Positions 42,566 to 50,263 of a stretch of DNA of 64,000 nt are shown here, piece by piece. Positions within the stretch are counted from its first letter, which is position 1. Every line of letters starts with the position of its first letter. The notes below the pieces were generated by a model. It was not told where the DNA came from. It did not search any database and saw only the letters and a list, made by a program, of their open reading frames with translations. This DNA comes from Variovorax paradoxus (GTDB taxonomy: Bacteria; Pseudomonadota; Gammaproteobacteria; Burkholderiales; Burkholderiaceae_C). The translations under genes and the position numbers were made by a program. The stretch lies in NCBI RefSeq assembly GCF_029919115.1, contig NZ_CP123990.1:1302001-1366000 (forward strand). The letters are read 5' to 3'.

Positions 42566-42744
42566 GAAGAGCAGCGGCCGCCCTGTTGGTGTTGGCGTTG
42601 CAGGCGTGCGCGACGCAGCCGCCCGTGGCGCGCGACTGTCCGCCGCTCCCGACGCTTCCGACGAATCCCACTACCGCGCAGAGAAGCCAGCACACCGAAG
42701 CCATCGTTGCGCTGTACCTCCGCTGTGCCGGCGTCACGCCATGA
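42562..42744 (+). CDS. Small proline-rich lipoprotein, 60 aa (o-spanin-like)
   Basis: MRRAAAALLVLALQACATQP at ATG 42562: basic residues, a hydrophobic core and lipobox LQAC (Cys 16), then a Pro-rich linker (PPLPTLPTNPTT). This is the plan of Rz1-type outer-membrane spanin subunits, but a separate nested Rz1 exists downstream. It overlaps its neighbour by 4 bp. A 15-codon ORF (42741-42788) bridges it to the endolysin and may couple translation. Confidence 0.6.
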   Translation: MRRAAAALLVLALQACATQPPVARDCPPLPTLPTNPTTAQRSQHTEAIVALYLRCAGVTP

Positions 42745-42784
42745 ACCTGAACAACCTCACCGCGGCGAAGGAGCCGAGAAAGCC

Positions 42785-43381
42785 ATGATCGATGTCCAAA
42801 CCCTTGTTGACTGCACGGGCGCCACGCGCGCCAATTCGGAGCGCTACGCGTGTCATCTGAACGATGGCATGAGCCGCTTCCGTATCACGTCGGCTGCGGT
42901 GGCTGCGTGTTTCCTCGGCCAAGTGGCCATCGAGTCCGAAGGCCGCGAGGGTCGACTTTCGGCGGTGGAAGAGGGTCTTAGCTACACCTCTGCAGACCGG
43001 CTTCGCGACATCTTCCCGAGCCTGTTTGTGAAGGGCGGGTATCGGGCGGAGGACTATGTGCGAAAGCCCGCTGCTCTGAGCAGCTTGCGCTACAAAGGTT
43101 TTCATGGCCGCGGTTTGATCCAGCTCACCTGGGAGGCGGCCTATAAAGCAGCCAGTGATGCGCTGGACTTCGACTACGTGGGCAATCCGGCACTCGTGCT
43201 CGAGCCGATGCACGCCGCGCTTACGGCATGTTGGTTCTTTGCCGAGTACAAGGGTTGCCTGCCGGCGGCAGAGCGGGGCGATATCTATGAGGTCACCGGG
43301 CGCGTGAATGGCCCGGCGCGCCTGAAGCTCGCGGAGCGCAAGGCGATCACTGCGCGTGCGTACAAGGTGCTGAGCAAATGA
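42785..43381 (+). CDS. Endolysin, glycoside hydrolase family 19-type
   Basis: It degrades peptidoglycan at lysis. The 198-residue protein fits GH19 lysozyme/chitinase-type endolysins: GQVAIESEGREGRLSAVEEGL with the presumed catalytic Glu about residue 50, and KGFHGRGLIQLTWEAAYKAASD, which matches the family's GRGLIQLT motif. There is no signal peptide, so a holin is needed for export. ATG 42785; its stop overlaps the Rz start. Confidence 0.9.
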   Translation: MIDVQTLVDCTGATRANSERYACHLNDGMSRFRITSAAVAACFLGQVAIESEGREGRLSAVEEGLSYTSADRLRDIFPSLFVKGGYRAEDYVRKPAALSSLRYKGFHGRGLIQLTWEAAYKAASDALDFDYVGNPALVLEPMHAALTACWFFAEYKGCLPAAERGDIYEVTGRVNGPARLKLAERKAITARAYKVLSK

Positions 43382-43932
43382 AGTTGCTCGACATCGTGCC
43401 TTCGTGGCTGTGGGCGCTGCTGCTCGCGCTGGCGCTTGCCGTGGTGGGCGTGGAGCGCACGCAGGTACTGAAGGCGAGGGCGGCGGTCGCCAAAGCGCAG
43501 AAAGCCCTCTCCGACGAAAAGCTCGACCGCCAGGCCGAGAACACGCGCCGCGCGCTCGCCGCGCTCGATGACCTGCAGCGCGTGCTTGCGATGCAGGCCT
43601 CCCATGCCAAAGCCCAACAGGAAAACGTCAATGCCTACGAAAAGAAACTGGCCGTGCTCGATGGCCGCCGCCGCGCTGCTGCTGGTGATGCTGAGCGGAT
43701 GCGCCAGCAGTTCGCCGCCTTCGCCGCCCGTGATCGGGACGAAGCCGCAAGCGACCCCGCTGCCTGCCAGCGTGTCGCAGATCGATCCGCGGTCCTCGGA
43801 GACCTGGCTGCGCGAGGTGCAGAGCTACTTGAGCGAGGTCGCATCGTTGTTGAGCAGCGAGACGCCCAAATAGGGCTGCTGCTCGGGATCGTCGGCAATG
43901 ACCGCGGACTTATGGCGCCGAAGCCGCGATGA
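43378..43932 (+). CDS. Rz-like inner-membrane spanin
   Basis: A 184-residue protein with an N-terminal membrane anchor (LWALLLALALAVVGV) and a long periplasmic coiled coil (AVAKAQKALSDEKLDRQAENTRRAL, then RDEAASDPAACQRVADRSAV), as for Rz, which disrupts the outer membrane after peptidoglycan cleavage together with Rz1. ATG 43378 overlaps the endolysin stop, and another frame inside it encodes Rz1. Confidence 0.85.
   Translation: MKLLDIVPSWLWALLLALALAVVGVERTQVLKARAAVAKAQKALSDEKLDRQAENTRRALAALDDLQRVLAMQASHAKAQQENVNAYEKKLAVLDGRRRAAAGDAERMRQQFAAFAARDRDEAASDPAACQRVADRSAVLGDLAARGAELLERGRIVVEQRDAQIGLLLGIVGNDRGLMAPKPR
43661..43873 (+). CDS. Rz1-like outer-membrane spanin lipoprotein, nested in Rz
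   Basis: ATG 43661, entirely inside the Rz gene in another frame. MAAAALLLVMLSGCASSSPP is a lipoprotein signal with lipobox LSGC, followed by the Pro-rich linker (SPPSPPVIGTKPQATPLP) and a short helical end (TWLREVQSYLSEVASLLSSE). Nested Rz1 is a hallmark of lambda-type spanins. Length 70 aa. Confidence 0.85.
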   Translation: MAAAALLLVMLSGCASSSPPSPPVIGTKPQATPLPASVSQIDPRSSETWLREVQSYLSEVASLLSSETPK

Positions 43933-44040
43933 AGGCGGGTTGAACCGGGTGGGTTCAGAGTGCTGAGCTCCCTGAAACCGATGATTGCTAAAGGTGACTA
44001 GATGTGTTTCATTGGCTCACTCCTTTTTTGATGAGACCCC
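43933..44040. other. Gap between lysis cassette and accessory module
   Basis: It contains a short inverted repeat TGAACC/GGTTCA with a 5-nt loop (near 43942-43958) without a clear T-tract, and a T6 stretch near 44025-44030. It marks the end of late genes; a weak terminator or accessory promoter could lie here, but nothing is well supported. Confidence 0.3.
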
Positions 44041-44313
44041 ATGATTTCACAGCACATAACTCGCAAGCCTACTGAACCTGCGGTCGCGACCGTTGCCGAG
44101 CCCTCCACGCAAGCCGCCGAGCCTCTTTTTGAACAGTCAGCAGTGTCAGTTCAGCCCGGTAATGGCAGTGTGGCGCATCAGATCATCGGTCAATTCCTCG
44201 ATGAGCTGGGGAAGGATGCTGCAACGGAAGAGATTGCTTCCAATTTGAGAAAAGTTGTGTTCGGGGGCAAGCCGTCTGAACTGGATTTGAAAATCGCAAT
44301 GTTTGGAATTTAA
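44041..44313 (+). CDS. Small partner protein of the ATPase module, 90 aa
   Basis: MISQHITRKPTEPAVATVAE at ATG 44041. A disordered-looking N-terminal half (TEPAVATVAEPSTQAAEPLF) is followed by a helical half (SVAHQIIGQFLDELGKDAATEEIASNLRKVVF). The next gene starts 2 bp after its stop without a visible ribosome binding site, so the pair is translationally coupled. Not recognised; it may be a regulator, toxin-like effector or adaptor for the ATPase. Confidence 0.6.
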   Translation: MISQHITRKPTEPAVATVAEPSTQAAEPLFEQSAVSVQPGNGSVAHQIIGQFLDELGKDAATEEIASNLRKVVFGGKPSELDLKIAMFGI

Positions 44314-44315
44314 TT

Positions 44316-46769
44316 ATGATTAATGTTGAAAGCATTGTGATTAAAGAGTTTCGGGGCGTCCGGTCTTTGAAGCTGGCGCTGGGCGGGAAGAATTTTGCTA
44401 TCTGCGGTCCCAATGGAACGGGGAAGAGCGGGATCGTAGATGCTCTAGATTTTGCCTTGACTGGCAATATTTCTCGACTGTCGGGGCAAGGAACAGGGGC
44501 GCTGTCGGTTAGAGAGCATGGACCACACGTCGACAGCCGAACCAAGCCCAAGCTGGCGGTCGTTGAACTCACGGTAAATATTCCGTCATTGAATAAAACT
44601 GCCACGATCACGCGAAACGTACACGACGCAAAGAAGCCTTTGATCGTTCCGGACGAGCCCGCCATCCGGAAAATATTCGATGATGTGGCAGTTCATCCGG
44701 AATTCGTTCTATCTCGGAGAGAGCTCATCCGATACGTATTGGCCGAGCCTGCCAAGCGATCGCAAGAGGTGCAAGCCTTATTGCGCCTTAACGAAGTTGA
44801 GCATCTGCGTGGATTATTTTCAAAAATAGCAAACGCGTCGAAAGCGCAACTCAGATCAGCAGCTGACGCTAAAAAGATAGAGGGGGAGAAGTTTATACGT
44901 GGCTTGGCCCTGCCTGCGCTAAATTCTGCGGCAATCTTGGAAAAGGTGAATGAATATCGTAATGTCCTTCGCCTCGCACCCGTCCAGGCGCTCGAAAAAG
45001 ATTCAGTGCTTAATCAAGGGGTAGAACCTGGTGAAGCTGACGCTGTGCCGCGAGTGAAAATTGCAAAGAAAGCAGCTCTGGACGATTTGGCAACTTTCAG
45101 GACATGGATTGACTACATCAGTTCTGATGTTTTTTTGGGTAAGCTGGGCGACGCACAAAGTGAGCTGGAAGCCTTGAAGGCTGATGAGGCGTATCTACGT
45201 GATAGTTCTCAGGCTGCTTTCTTGGAAAAGGCTTTAGAAAACTTCGACGGGGAAAATTGCCCGGTGTGTGATACCCGTTGGGACTCCGAAGAATTTACGG
45301 AAATATTGCAAAAGAAAATAAGTAAATTTGAGGAAGTCGTTGCTCGCCGACGAAAGTTAGATGAGCAGCTGAGGTCGATAGTTGGCGCCTTTCAAGCTCT
45401 TAGAGCTTGCGCCGAACTCGCGGCTAGTTTAGGCGGTCAACTTGTTCCAGTGCGTGCAGTTGGGGCATTGCAGCAATACGTCACACGCCTGAAAAACTCA
45501 GAGGACAGCTTGAGGAAATTGCTTCCGATGACTGACTCAATCGCTGCCGTTGAGGGGGGCGGGAAAATTTCTGCTGAAGCGATGGCGGAGTTCGAGCAAA
45601 TTTATACGGCCGTCAGAGATTTGCCGGAAGCGAGCGCTCAGGAGAATGCTCGCGTGAACCTCGCCTTGGCGCAGGAAAGATTTGAGAGCTATCAGAGGGC
45701 ATCGCGCGACTGGCGCGCTGCGGATGCTGAATTTGCAATGGCCCAAAAGATTTCCGAAGCTTACGGGCGTGTTACTACATCTTCGTTAGAAACGATCTAC
45801 AAAAGCGTTGAAGGCACCTTCAGAGAACTTTATCGCATGGTGAATAGCGATGACGAGGCGAATTTTGAGGCCAAGCTTCAGCCGTCACTTAACAAGCTCG
45901 GGTTTGATGTTGATTTTTACGGCCGCGGATTCTTTCCGCCCAGCGCTTATCATAGCGAAGGGCACCAAGATGGAATGGGGCTATGTCTCTATTTGGCTTT
46001 GATGAGGCATTTGGCGGGCGACGGATTTACGTTTGCGGTGCTCGATGACGTATTAATGTCGGTAGATGCGGGTCACCGACGAGAAGTCAGTCAAATGTTA
46101 AAAAGTCAATTCCCTACGACGCAGTTTATATTTACTACGCATGATGACATTTGGCTGAAGCACATGAAGACGGTAGGTTTGGTGGACCAAAAGCACTCAA
46201 TCCATTTTCGCACTTGGAATGTTGATATTGGACCGACCGAGTGGGACGACCGCGACGTATGGTTGGAGATCGAGAATCATTTGACCAAGAATAATGTCCG
46301 GGACGCAGCAGCGCTTCTTCGTCACTACTTGGAATATTTCGCGAAGGAGGTGTGTCACAGCCTAAGGGCGCCTGTAGAATTCAGCGGCGATGCTCGGTAC
46401 AATTTAGGTGACTTACTTCCTGCTGCTGTTGCCAAATTCAGAAAATCGATTTCGGCCGCTAAGGCGGCAGCTCAGTCTTGGGGGCGGCAATTCCCTCAGG
46501 AGTTGCTTGATCTAGAGGTTGCAGTTATAGATGCTGCCAAGGTTTCTAACGTTGAGCAATGGCAAGTAAACGCGGCTGTCCATTACAACGAATGGGCGAA
46601 TTTACACAAGAATGATTTCGCGCCGGTAGTCGACGCTTACAAGAAACTTGTTCAGGTATTTAACTGTGCCTCCTGCCTTGGTGTGATCTATTCAACGCCG
46701 TCCCAAGGCAGCGCCGAGGCTGTGCGGTGTGCCTGTGGTCAAGTGAATTTCAGTCTTGTAAAAAAATGA
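44316..46769 (+). CDS. Rad50/RecF-like ABC ATPase with zinc-hook-type motif, 817 aa
   Basis: An SMC/Rad50-type ATPase: Walker A GPNGTGKS (31-38), CPVC (315-318) between two helical segments in the place of a zinc hook, a signature-like segment YHSEGHQDGMGLCLYLALM (545-563), Walker B FAVLDDVLMSVD (573-584) and the switch His in FTTHDD (609). Unusually, a further ~200 residues follow (WLEIENHL ... VHYNEWANLHKNDFAPVV) and end in a zinc ribbon, CASC (784-787) with CAC (805-807). No nuclease motif is evident. The sequence is clearly AT-richer than the phage structural genes. Anti-phage or DNA-end sensing function is inferred from architecture and location only. Confidence 0.8.
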   Translation: MINVESIVIKEFRGVRSLKLALGGKNFAICGPNGTGKSGIVDALDFALTGNISRLSGQGTGALSVREHGPHVDSRTKPKLAVVELTVNIPSLNKTATITRNVHDAKKPLIVPDEPAIRKIFDDVAVHPEFVLSRRELIRYVLAEPAKRSQEVQALLRLNEVEHLRGLFSKIANASKAQLRSAADAKKIEGEKFIRGLALPALNSAAILEKVNEYRNVLRLAPVQALEKDSVLNQGVEPGEADAVPRVKIAKKAALDDLATFRTWIDYISSDVFLGKLGDAQSELEALKADEAYLRDSSQAAFLEKALENFDGENCPVCDTRWDSEEFTEILQKKISKFEEVVARRRKLDEQLRSIVGAFQALRACAELAASLGGQLVPVRAVGALQQYVTRLKNSEDSLRKLLPMTDSIAAVEGGGKISAEAMAEFEQIYTAVRDLPEASAQENARVNLALAQERFESYQRASRDWRAADAEFAMAQKISEAYGRVTTSSLETIYKSVEGTFRELYRMVNSDDEANFEAKLQPSLNKLGFDVDFYGRGFFPPSAYHSEGHQDGMGLCLYLALMRHLAGDGFTFAVLDDVLMSVDAGHRREVSQMLKSQFPTTQFIFTTHDDIWLKHMKTVGLVDQKHSIHFRTWNVDIGPTEWDDRDVWLEIENHLTKNNVRDAAALLRHYLEYFAKEVCHSLRAPVEFSGDARYNLGDLLPAAVAKFRKSISAAKAAAQSWGRQFPQELLDLEVAVIDAAKVSNVEQWQVNAAVHYNEWANLHKNDFAPVVDAYKKLVQVFNCASCLGVIYSTPSQGSAEAVRCACGQVNFSLVKK

Positions 46770-46831
46770 CCGTGTAGGCTGTAACTAACTTTAAATCAAC
46801 CTGTGTCGCGCTCTTGCAGCCGGGCGTCACC

Positions 46832-47074
46832 TTATCTCGGCAAGACGCGGATGCCTGCGTCATCGTCATCATTGACGTGGAAGCCGGTCGAGCAGGCGGG
46901 GTTCATGCGGTCCAAGGCAGCGTAGGCTTCCTCCGCGTGGACAACGCACCACCAGGTCTGCCGGGTGCGCACGGGCTTGCTTTTGACGCCGCGGAAGGAG
47001 ATCTCCTGGCCGTCGATCAGCACGCCGCCGTCCTTGATCGTGAGCACGCGCGCGTACTGCAGCACCGGCAGCAT
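46832..47074 (-). CDS. Hypothetical protein, divergent from the SRAP gene, 80 aa
   Basis: MLPVLQYARVLTIKDGGVLI at ATG 47074, ending FHVNDDDDAGIRVLPR. The frame is open upstream to GTG 47245, but that codon lies on the LexA-box edge and would not follow a transcription start there, so the shorter form is preferred. Before IS insertion it faced the SRAP gene across the SOS box. Not recognised. Confidence 0.55.
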   Translation of the reverse strand: MLPVLQYARVLTIKDGGVLIDGQEISFRGVKSKPVRTRQTWWCVVHAEEAYAALDRMNPACSTGFHVNDDDDAGIRVLPR

Positions 47075-47248
47075 GTCGGCTTCCAGGTTTTTGGGATTGA
47101 GCAACCGGGCCTGCCAAGAGCGACCGTAGTGAGCAGGGTTCGCTTTGCGGAAATCCAGCCAGCCGCGGCATCCCGCCTCGCCACTCACTTGGCCGCGTGA
47201 GCGCCAGTTCCCATGGCTTCGAAGCAGGACAACGTTGCAAATCACTGT

Positions 47249-47256
47249 ATAAGCAT
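47249..47256. repeat. Target-site duplication, left copy
   Basis: ATAAGCAT, repeated at 48345-48352. The 8-bp length is that of IS1595-family insertions. Confidence 0.85.
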
Positions 47257-48344
47257 AAGGGGTATCCTCTTAGCTCCAGCAATTGCCGGACTACTGGATG
47301 AATGAACAGATATTAGCGCCGACGGCGGGCAAGGACTACCCCCAGACCTGGAACGAATTCCTCGACTGGTTTTCCACCGAGGACGACTGCCTGGCGTACC
47401 TGGAGAGGCTGCGTTGGGGCAACGGATTCGTCTGCCCGAAGTGCGCCAGCATTGGCGAGGCGTACCGCGCCAGCCGCACCCGCCTGATGTGCCGTGGCTG
47501 CCAACACCAGACCACGGTGACGGCCGGCACCATCTTCGACAAGACCCGCACGCCGCTGCGCGTGTGGCTGGCCGCGGCTTGGTATCTGACCAACCAGAAG
47601 CAAGGCGTCAGCGCCTTGGGGCTGCAGCGCGTCCTCGGCCTGGGCAGCTACCAGACCGCCTGGATGATGTTGCACCGGTTCCGCCGTGCCATGGTGCGGC
47701 CAGATCGCAGTCGCCTCAAGGGCATCGTGGAGGTCGACGAAACCTATCTGGCGCTCACTGATCGCGAAGACCCGCTCTCGTCTGCAGGGCGCAAGAACAA
47801 TACCCCCAAGGTGCTGGTCGTCCTCGCGGTGGAGATGCTGGAGCCCAAGGGATTCGGGCGGATTCGCCTACGTCGCATCGCCAAGGACTCTGATGCCCAT
47901 GTCATTCCGTTCGTACAAGATGCCATTGAGCCTGGCGCCCAGGTGCGCACCGATGGATCGGCCGCCTACCGGTCGTTGCAAGACCTCGGCTATGGGCACC
48001 AGCGCACGGTCATGCTCGGCTCAGACGTGCCCGCCCATGTCTCGATGGCTGGCGTGCACCGCGTGGCCGCGCTGGTTAAGCGCTGGATCCTGGGCACGCA
48101 CCATGGCTCGGTTCAGCCGGAGCATCTGGACGCCTATCTCGATGAGTTCGTCTTTCGCTTCAACCGCCGAACCTCGGGCTCGCGCGGCCTGCTGTTTTAT
48201 CGACTTTTGCAGCAGGCCGTGATCACCGCGCCGGTGACCTATGAAGACGTGATCCAGGCTGGTGCGAAGCCGAAGCAAAAGGGATAGGATAACTGGATAT
48301 ACATCCAGTTATCCAGAGACTCTGGAGCTAATGGGATACCCCTT
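47257..48344 (+). mobile_element. IS1595-family insertion sequence, 1088 bp
   Basis: Bounded by 23-bp imperfect inverted repeats (47257-47279 beginning AAGGGGTATCC, and 48322-48344; two mismatches) and flanked by 8-bp direct repeats. It carries one transposase gene. The near-perfect ends and exact duplication point to a recent and possibly still mobile insertion within the prophage. Confidence 0.9.
47298..48287 (+). CDS. IS1595-family (ISXO2-like) transposase
   Basis: A 329-residue transposase (start at ATG 47298, MNEQILAPTAGKDYP; TTG 47283 would add five residues). N-terminal zinc ribbon CPKCASIGE...CRGCQHQT, then the DDE-type catalytic core with VEVDETYL and VRTDGSAAYRS as the first two acidic positions and HVSMAGVHRVAALVKRWILGTHHG, where the third residue of ISXO2 proteins lies. 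A 12-bp perfect hairpin (48287-48298 with 48303-48314) sits at the stop and may end the transcript. Confidence 0.9.
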   Translation: MNEQILAPTAGKDYPQTWNEFLDWFSTEDDCLAYLERLRWGNGFVCPKCASIGEAYRASRTRLMCRGCQHQTTVTAGTIFDKTRTPLRVWLAAAWYLTNQKQGVSALGLQRVLGLGSYQTAWMMLHRFRRAMVRPDRSRLKGIVEVDETYLALTDREDPLSSAGRKNNTPKVLVVLAVEMLEPKGFGRIRLRRIAKDSDAHVIPFVQDAIEPGAQVRTDGSAAYRSLQDLGYGHQRTVMLGSDVPAHVSMAGVHRVAALVKRWILGTHHGSVQPEHLDAYLDEFVFRFNRRTSGSRGLLFYRLLQQAVITAPVTYEDVIQAGAKPKQKG

Positions 48345-48352
48345 ATAAGCAT
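48345..48352. repeat. Target-site duplication, right copy
   Basis: ATAAGCAT, identical to 47249-47256. Confidence 0.85.
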
Positions 48353-48381
48353 ACAGTATTAAATCGTCGCAGAATCCGGCC

Positions 48382-49053
48382 ATGTGCAACCGCTACATCT
48401 CCCCCGACGACTACGAGATCGAGAGCTTCTGGCACGTTCGCCAGAACGGCCCGCCCCGCTGGGTGAAGGCGGTCTACCCGCGCACGCACGGGCCCTTCAT
48501 CCGCCGGGCCAAGGACGTGACGGGCTACGAACGGGAGCTGGTCACCGGGCAGTGGGGCCTCATCCCATGGTTCGCCAAGGAGCCGAAGCTGAAGTACCCG
48601 ACGAACAACGCGCGGAGCGAAGAACTCGAGGCGAAGGCCAGCTACAAGGACCCGTGGAAGCGCGGGCAGCGCTGCATCATTCCGGCGGCTGCGTTCGATG
48701 AGCCGAACTGGGAAACGGGGAAGAACGTCTGGTGGCAGTTCAGGCGCGCGGACGGGGCGCCCTGGGGACTGGCGGGCCTCTGGAACACTTGGACCGACAA
48801 GGCCACGGATGAGATCCACGAGAGCTACACGATGCTCACCATCAACGCGGACGCGCACCCCCTGATGAGCCGCATGCACAAGCCGGATCCGAAGCTGGCT
48901 TCCGACAAACAGGACAAGCGGTCCGTGATACCGCTCGAGGTCCACGAGTTCGACACCTGGCTGGCCGGTACCGTCGAAGAGGCGAAGCAACTCCTGAAGC
49001 TGGCGCCCGTCGAGGTGTTTGACGGCGGGCCCGCGCCAGCGGTCTTGGCATAG
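48382..49053 (+). CDS. SOS-response-associated peptidase (SRAP/YedK-HMCES)
   Basis: SRAP proteins cross-link covalently to abasic sites in single-stranded DNA through the N-terminal Cys 2. The 223-residue protein starts MCNRY, has the conserved Asn in NNARSE, an acidic position in AAFDEPNW, and SYTMLTINADAHPLMSRMH with the catalytic His region. The family is LexA-regulated in many bacteria; here the LexA box has been split by the IS, whose right end is 37 bp upstream of the start. Location in a prophage accessory arm suggests a repair or SOS cargo role. Confidence 0.9.
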   Translation: MCNRYISPDDYEIESFWHVRQNGPPRWVKAVYPRTHGPFIRRAKDVTGYERELVTGQWGLIPWFAKEPKLKYPTNNARSEELEAKASYKDPWKRGQRCIIPAAAFDEPNWETGKNVWWQFRRADGAPWGLAGLWNTWTDKATDEIHESYTMLTINADAHPLMSRMHKPDPKLASDKQDKRSVIPLEVHEFDTWLAGTVEEAKQLLKLAPVEVFDGGPAPAVLA

Positions 49054-49071
49054 CGCCCAGCGCTTCGTCGA

Positions 49072-49335
49072 TCAACTACCTCCAAGGGGGATGCCGATGG
49101 GTGGCAGGTCTTCATCTTCCCCCTCGGCGCGGGGACCAATGCGCTCATCTGGCGCATAGCCCACCAGCGCCCGCATGCCGGCCTGCAGGGCCTCGATCCA
49201 CAAGTCGTAGGGCTCATCGGCCGATTCGAGTTCTACCCACTGGCTGGCGTCGTCGCCTTCCTCCATGTGCACCCAGTAGAAGTGCCCAGGGTCCGGCTCG
49301 TCGACGTGGACGGCAATGCGCCGAATGTGGCCCAT
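49072..49335 (-). CDS. Hypothetical protein, 87 aa
   Basis: MGHIRRIAVHVDEPDPGHFY at ATG 49335, acidic with a probable compact beta-alpha fold. It overlaps the stop of the DUF3606 gene upstream by one base. Not recognised. Confidence 0.6.
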   Translation of the reverse strand: MGHIRRIAVHVDEPDPGHFYWVHMEEGDDASQWVELESADEPYDLWIEALQAGMRALVGYAPDERIGPRAEGEDEDLPPIGIPLGGS

Positions 49336-49514
49336 CAGCGCTTCCCGGCCAGGTATTCGCGAACAGCCTCGGCCGAATTGCCGACAGCCTTCACCGCGTC
49401 ACGCAGCTGGGTCTCCGAGCACTTCAGTGATTCCATCCACGACCGCACCTCGTGCGGCTCGTCGATTGCGATCAGCTTGCGGTCGAGGCCGGTCTTCTTG
49501 GGGTCGTCTGCCAT
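49335..49514 (-). CDS. DUF3606 family protein, 59 aa
   Basis: MADDPKKTGLDRKLIAIDEP at ATG 49514 with the DUF3606 pattern IDEPHEVRSWMESLKCSETQLRDAVKAVGNSAEAVREYL. The family is small, common in soil proteobacteria and of unknown function, often beside DNA-repair or stress genes. AGGAGAACAAG precedes the ATG. Co-transcribed with the 87-aa gene and divergent from the ligase gene. Confidence 0.8.
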   Translation of the reverse strand: MADDPKKTGLDRKLIAIDEPHEVRSWMESLKCSETQLRDAVKAVGNSAEAVREYLAGKR

Positions 49515-49642
49515 CTTGTTCTCCTGAGGCGCGCGGGAAGGCCCCACGTTTCCCCAAGATGACAGCATCGAAGGTCCGGAGCCATGCCGGTTTGCCGCCT
49601 TTTCCTGACAGCAACTTTCCTACGTGCGGCGGACCTTGGAGC

Positions 49643-50263
49643 ATGCTCTCGCTGGACGACTATCCGCCGATGTTGCTCGACGAGCGGCCGCTAGACCTCG
49701 ACCAGCCGGGGTGGATTTACGAGCTGAAGATGGACGGCTATCGACTGGTCGCCGAGTTCGACGGAGCCGTGCACCTGCGCACGCGCAATGGCACCGACGC
49801 GACGAAGTGGTTTCCTGAGGTCGCGCAAAGCTTGGCCCTCGTGAAGGCTGGGGAGTGCATCGTCGACGGCGAGGTCTGCGTGCTCGATGAGCTGGGCCGC
49901 AGCGACTTCAACCAGCTGCAGGACCGCGCGCGCCGCCGGCGCCGATATCCGGGATGCCCGGATGTCGTCTACTGCATCTTCGACCTGCTGGTGCACCGCG
50001 GCATCGACATCACGCTGCAGCCGCTGCTCAAGCGCAAGGCCGCGCTCGCGAAATTGCTCAAGAAACCACCGCCGTCGATCATGTACGTGGGTCACTTCGA
50101 GAACGGCGCCGCGCAGCTGTTCAAGGAAGCCGTGATCCCGCTGAAGCTGGAAGGCCTCGTGGCCAAGCGCGCCGACAGCATCTATCAACCTGGCGTGCGC
50201 TCGAGCGACTGGGTGAAGGTGAAGAGGAAGGGTGCGATCCCGCCCGAGCGGTTCAAGCGATAG
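49643..50263 (+). CDS. Minimal ATP-dependent DNA ligase domain protein, 206 aa
   Basis: An adenylation domain of the LigD/LigC type: MLSLDDYPPMLLDERPLDLDQPGWIYELKMDGYR with the nucleotidyl-accepting Lys in KMDGYR (motif I), GEVCVLDELG (motif III-like), FDLLVHRGID, EGLVAKRAD (motif IV) and WVKVKRKG (motif V). At 206 residues it stops just after motif V, with no OB-fold (motif VI) domain, so it is an adenylation core only. Such a truncated enzyme might be inactive alone or need a partner. No Ku or polymerase/nuclease domain gene is close. Confidence 0.8.
   Translation: MLSLDDYPPMLLDERPLDLDQPGWIYELKMDGYRLVAEFDGAVHLRTRNGTDATKWFPEVAQSLALVKAGECIVDGEVCVLDELGRSDFNQLQDRARRRRRYPGCPDVVYCIFDLLVHRGIDITLQPLLKRKAALAKLLKKPPPSIMYVGHFENGAAQLFKEAVIPLKLEGLVAKRADSIYQPGVRSSDWVKVKRKGAIPPERFKR

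Larger units (their letters stand above)
47243..48358. promoter_or_regulatory. LexA box split by IS insertion
   Basis: Removing the IS and one target duplicate restores CTGTATAAGCATACAG (within ACTGT...ACAGT, 7-bp arms), matching the proteobacterial LexA consensus CTGT-N8-ACAG. The left half lies at 47244-47256 (ACTGT plus ATAAGCAT) and the right half at 48345-48357 (ATAAGCAT plus ACAGT). In the restored sequence it lay between the 80-aa gene and the SRAP gene, each about 25-185 bp away. Confidence 0.75.
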
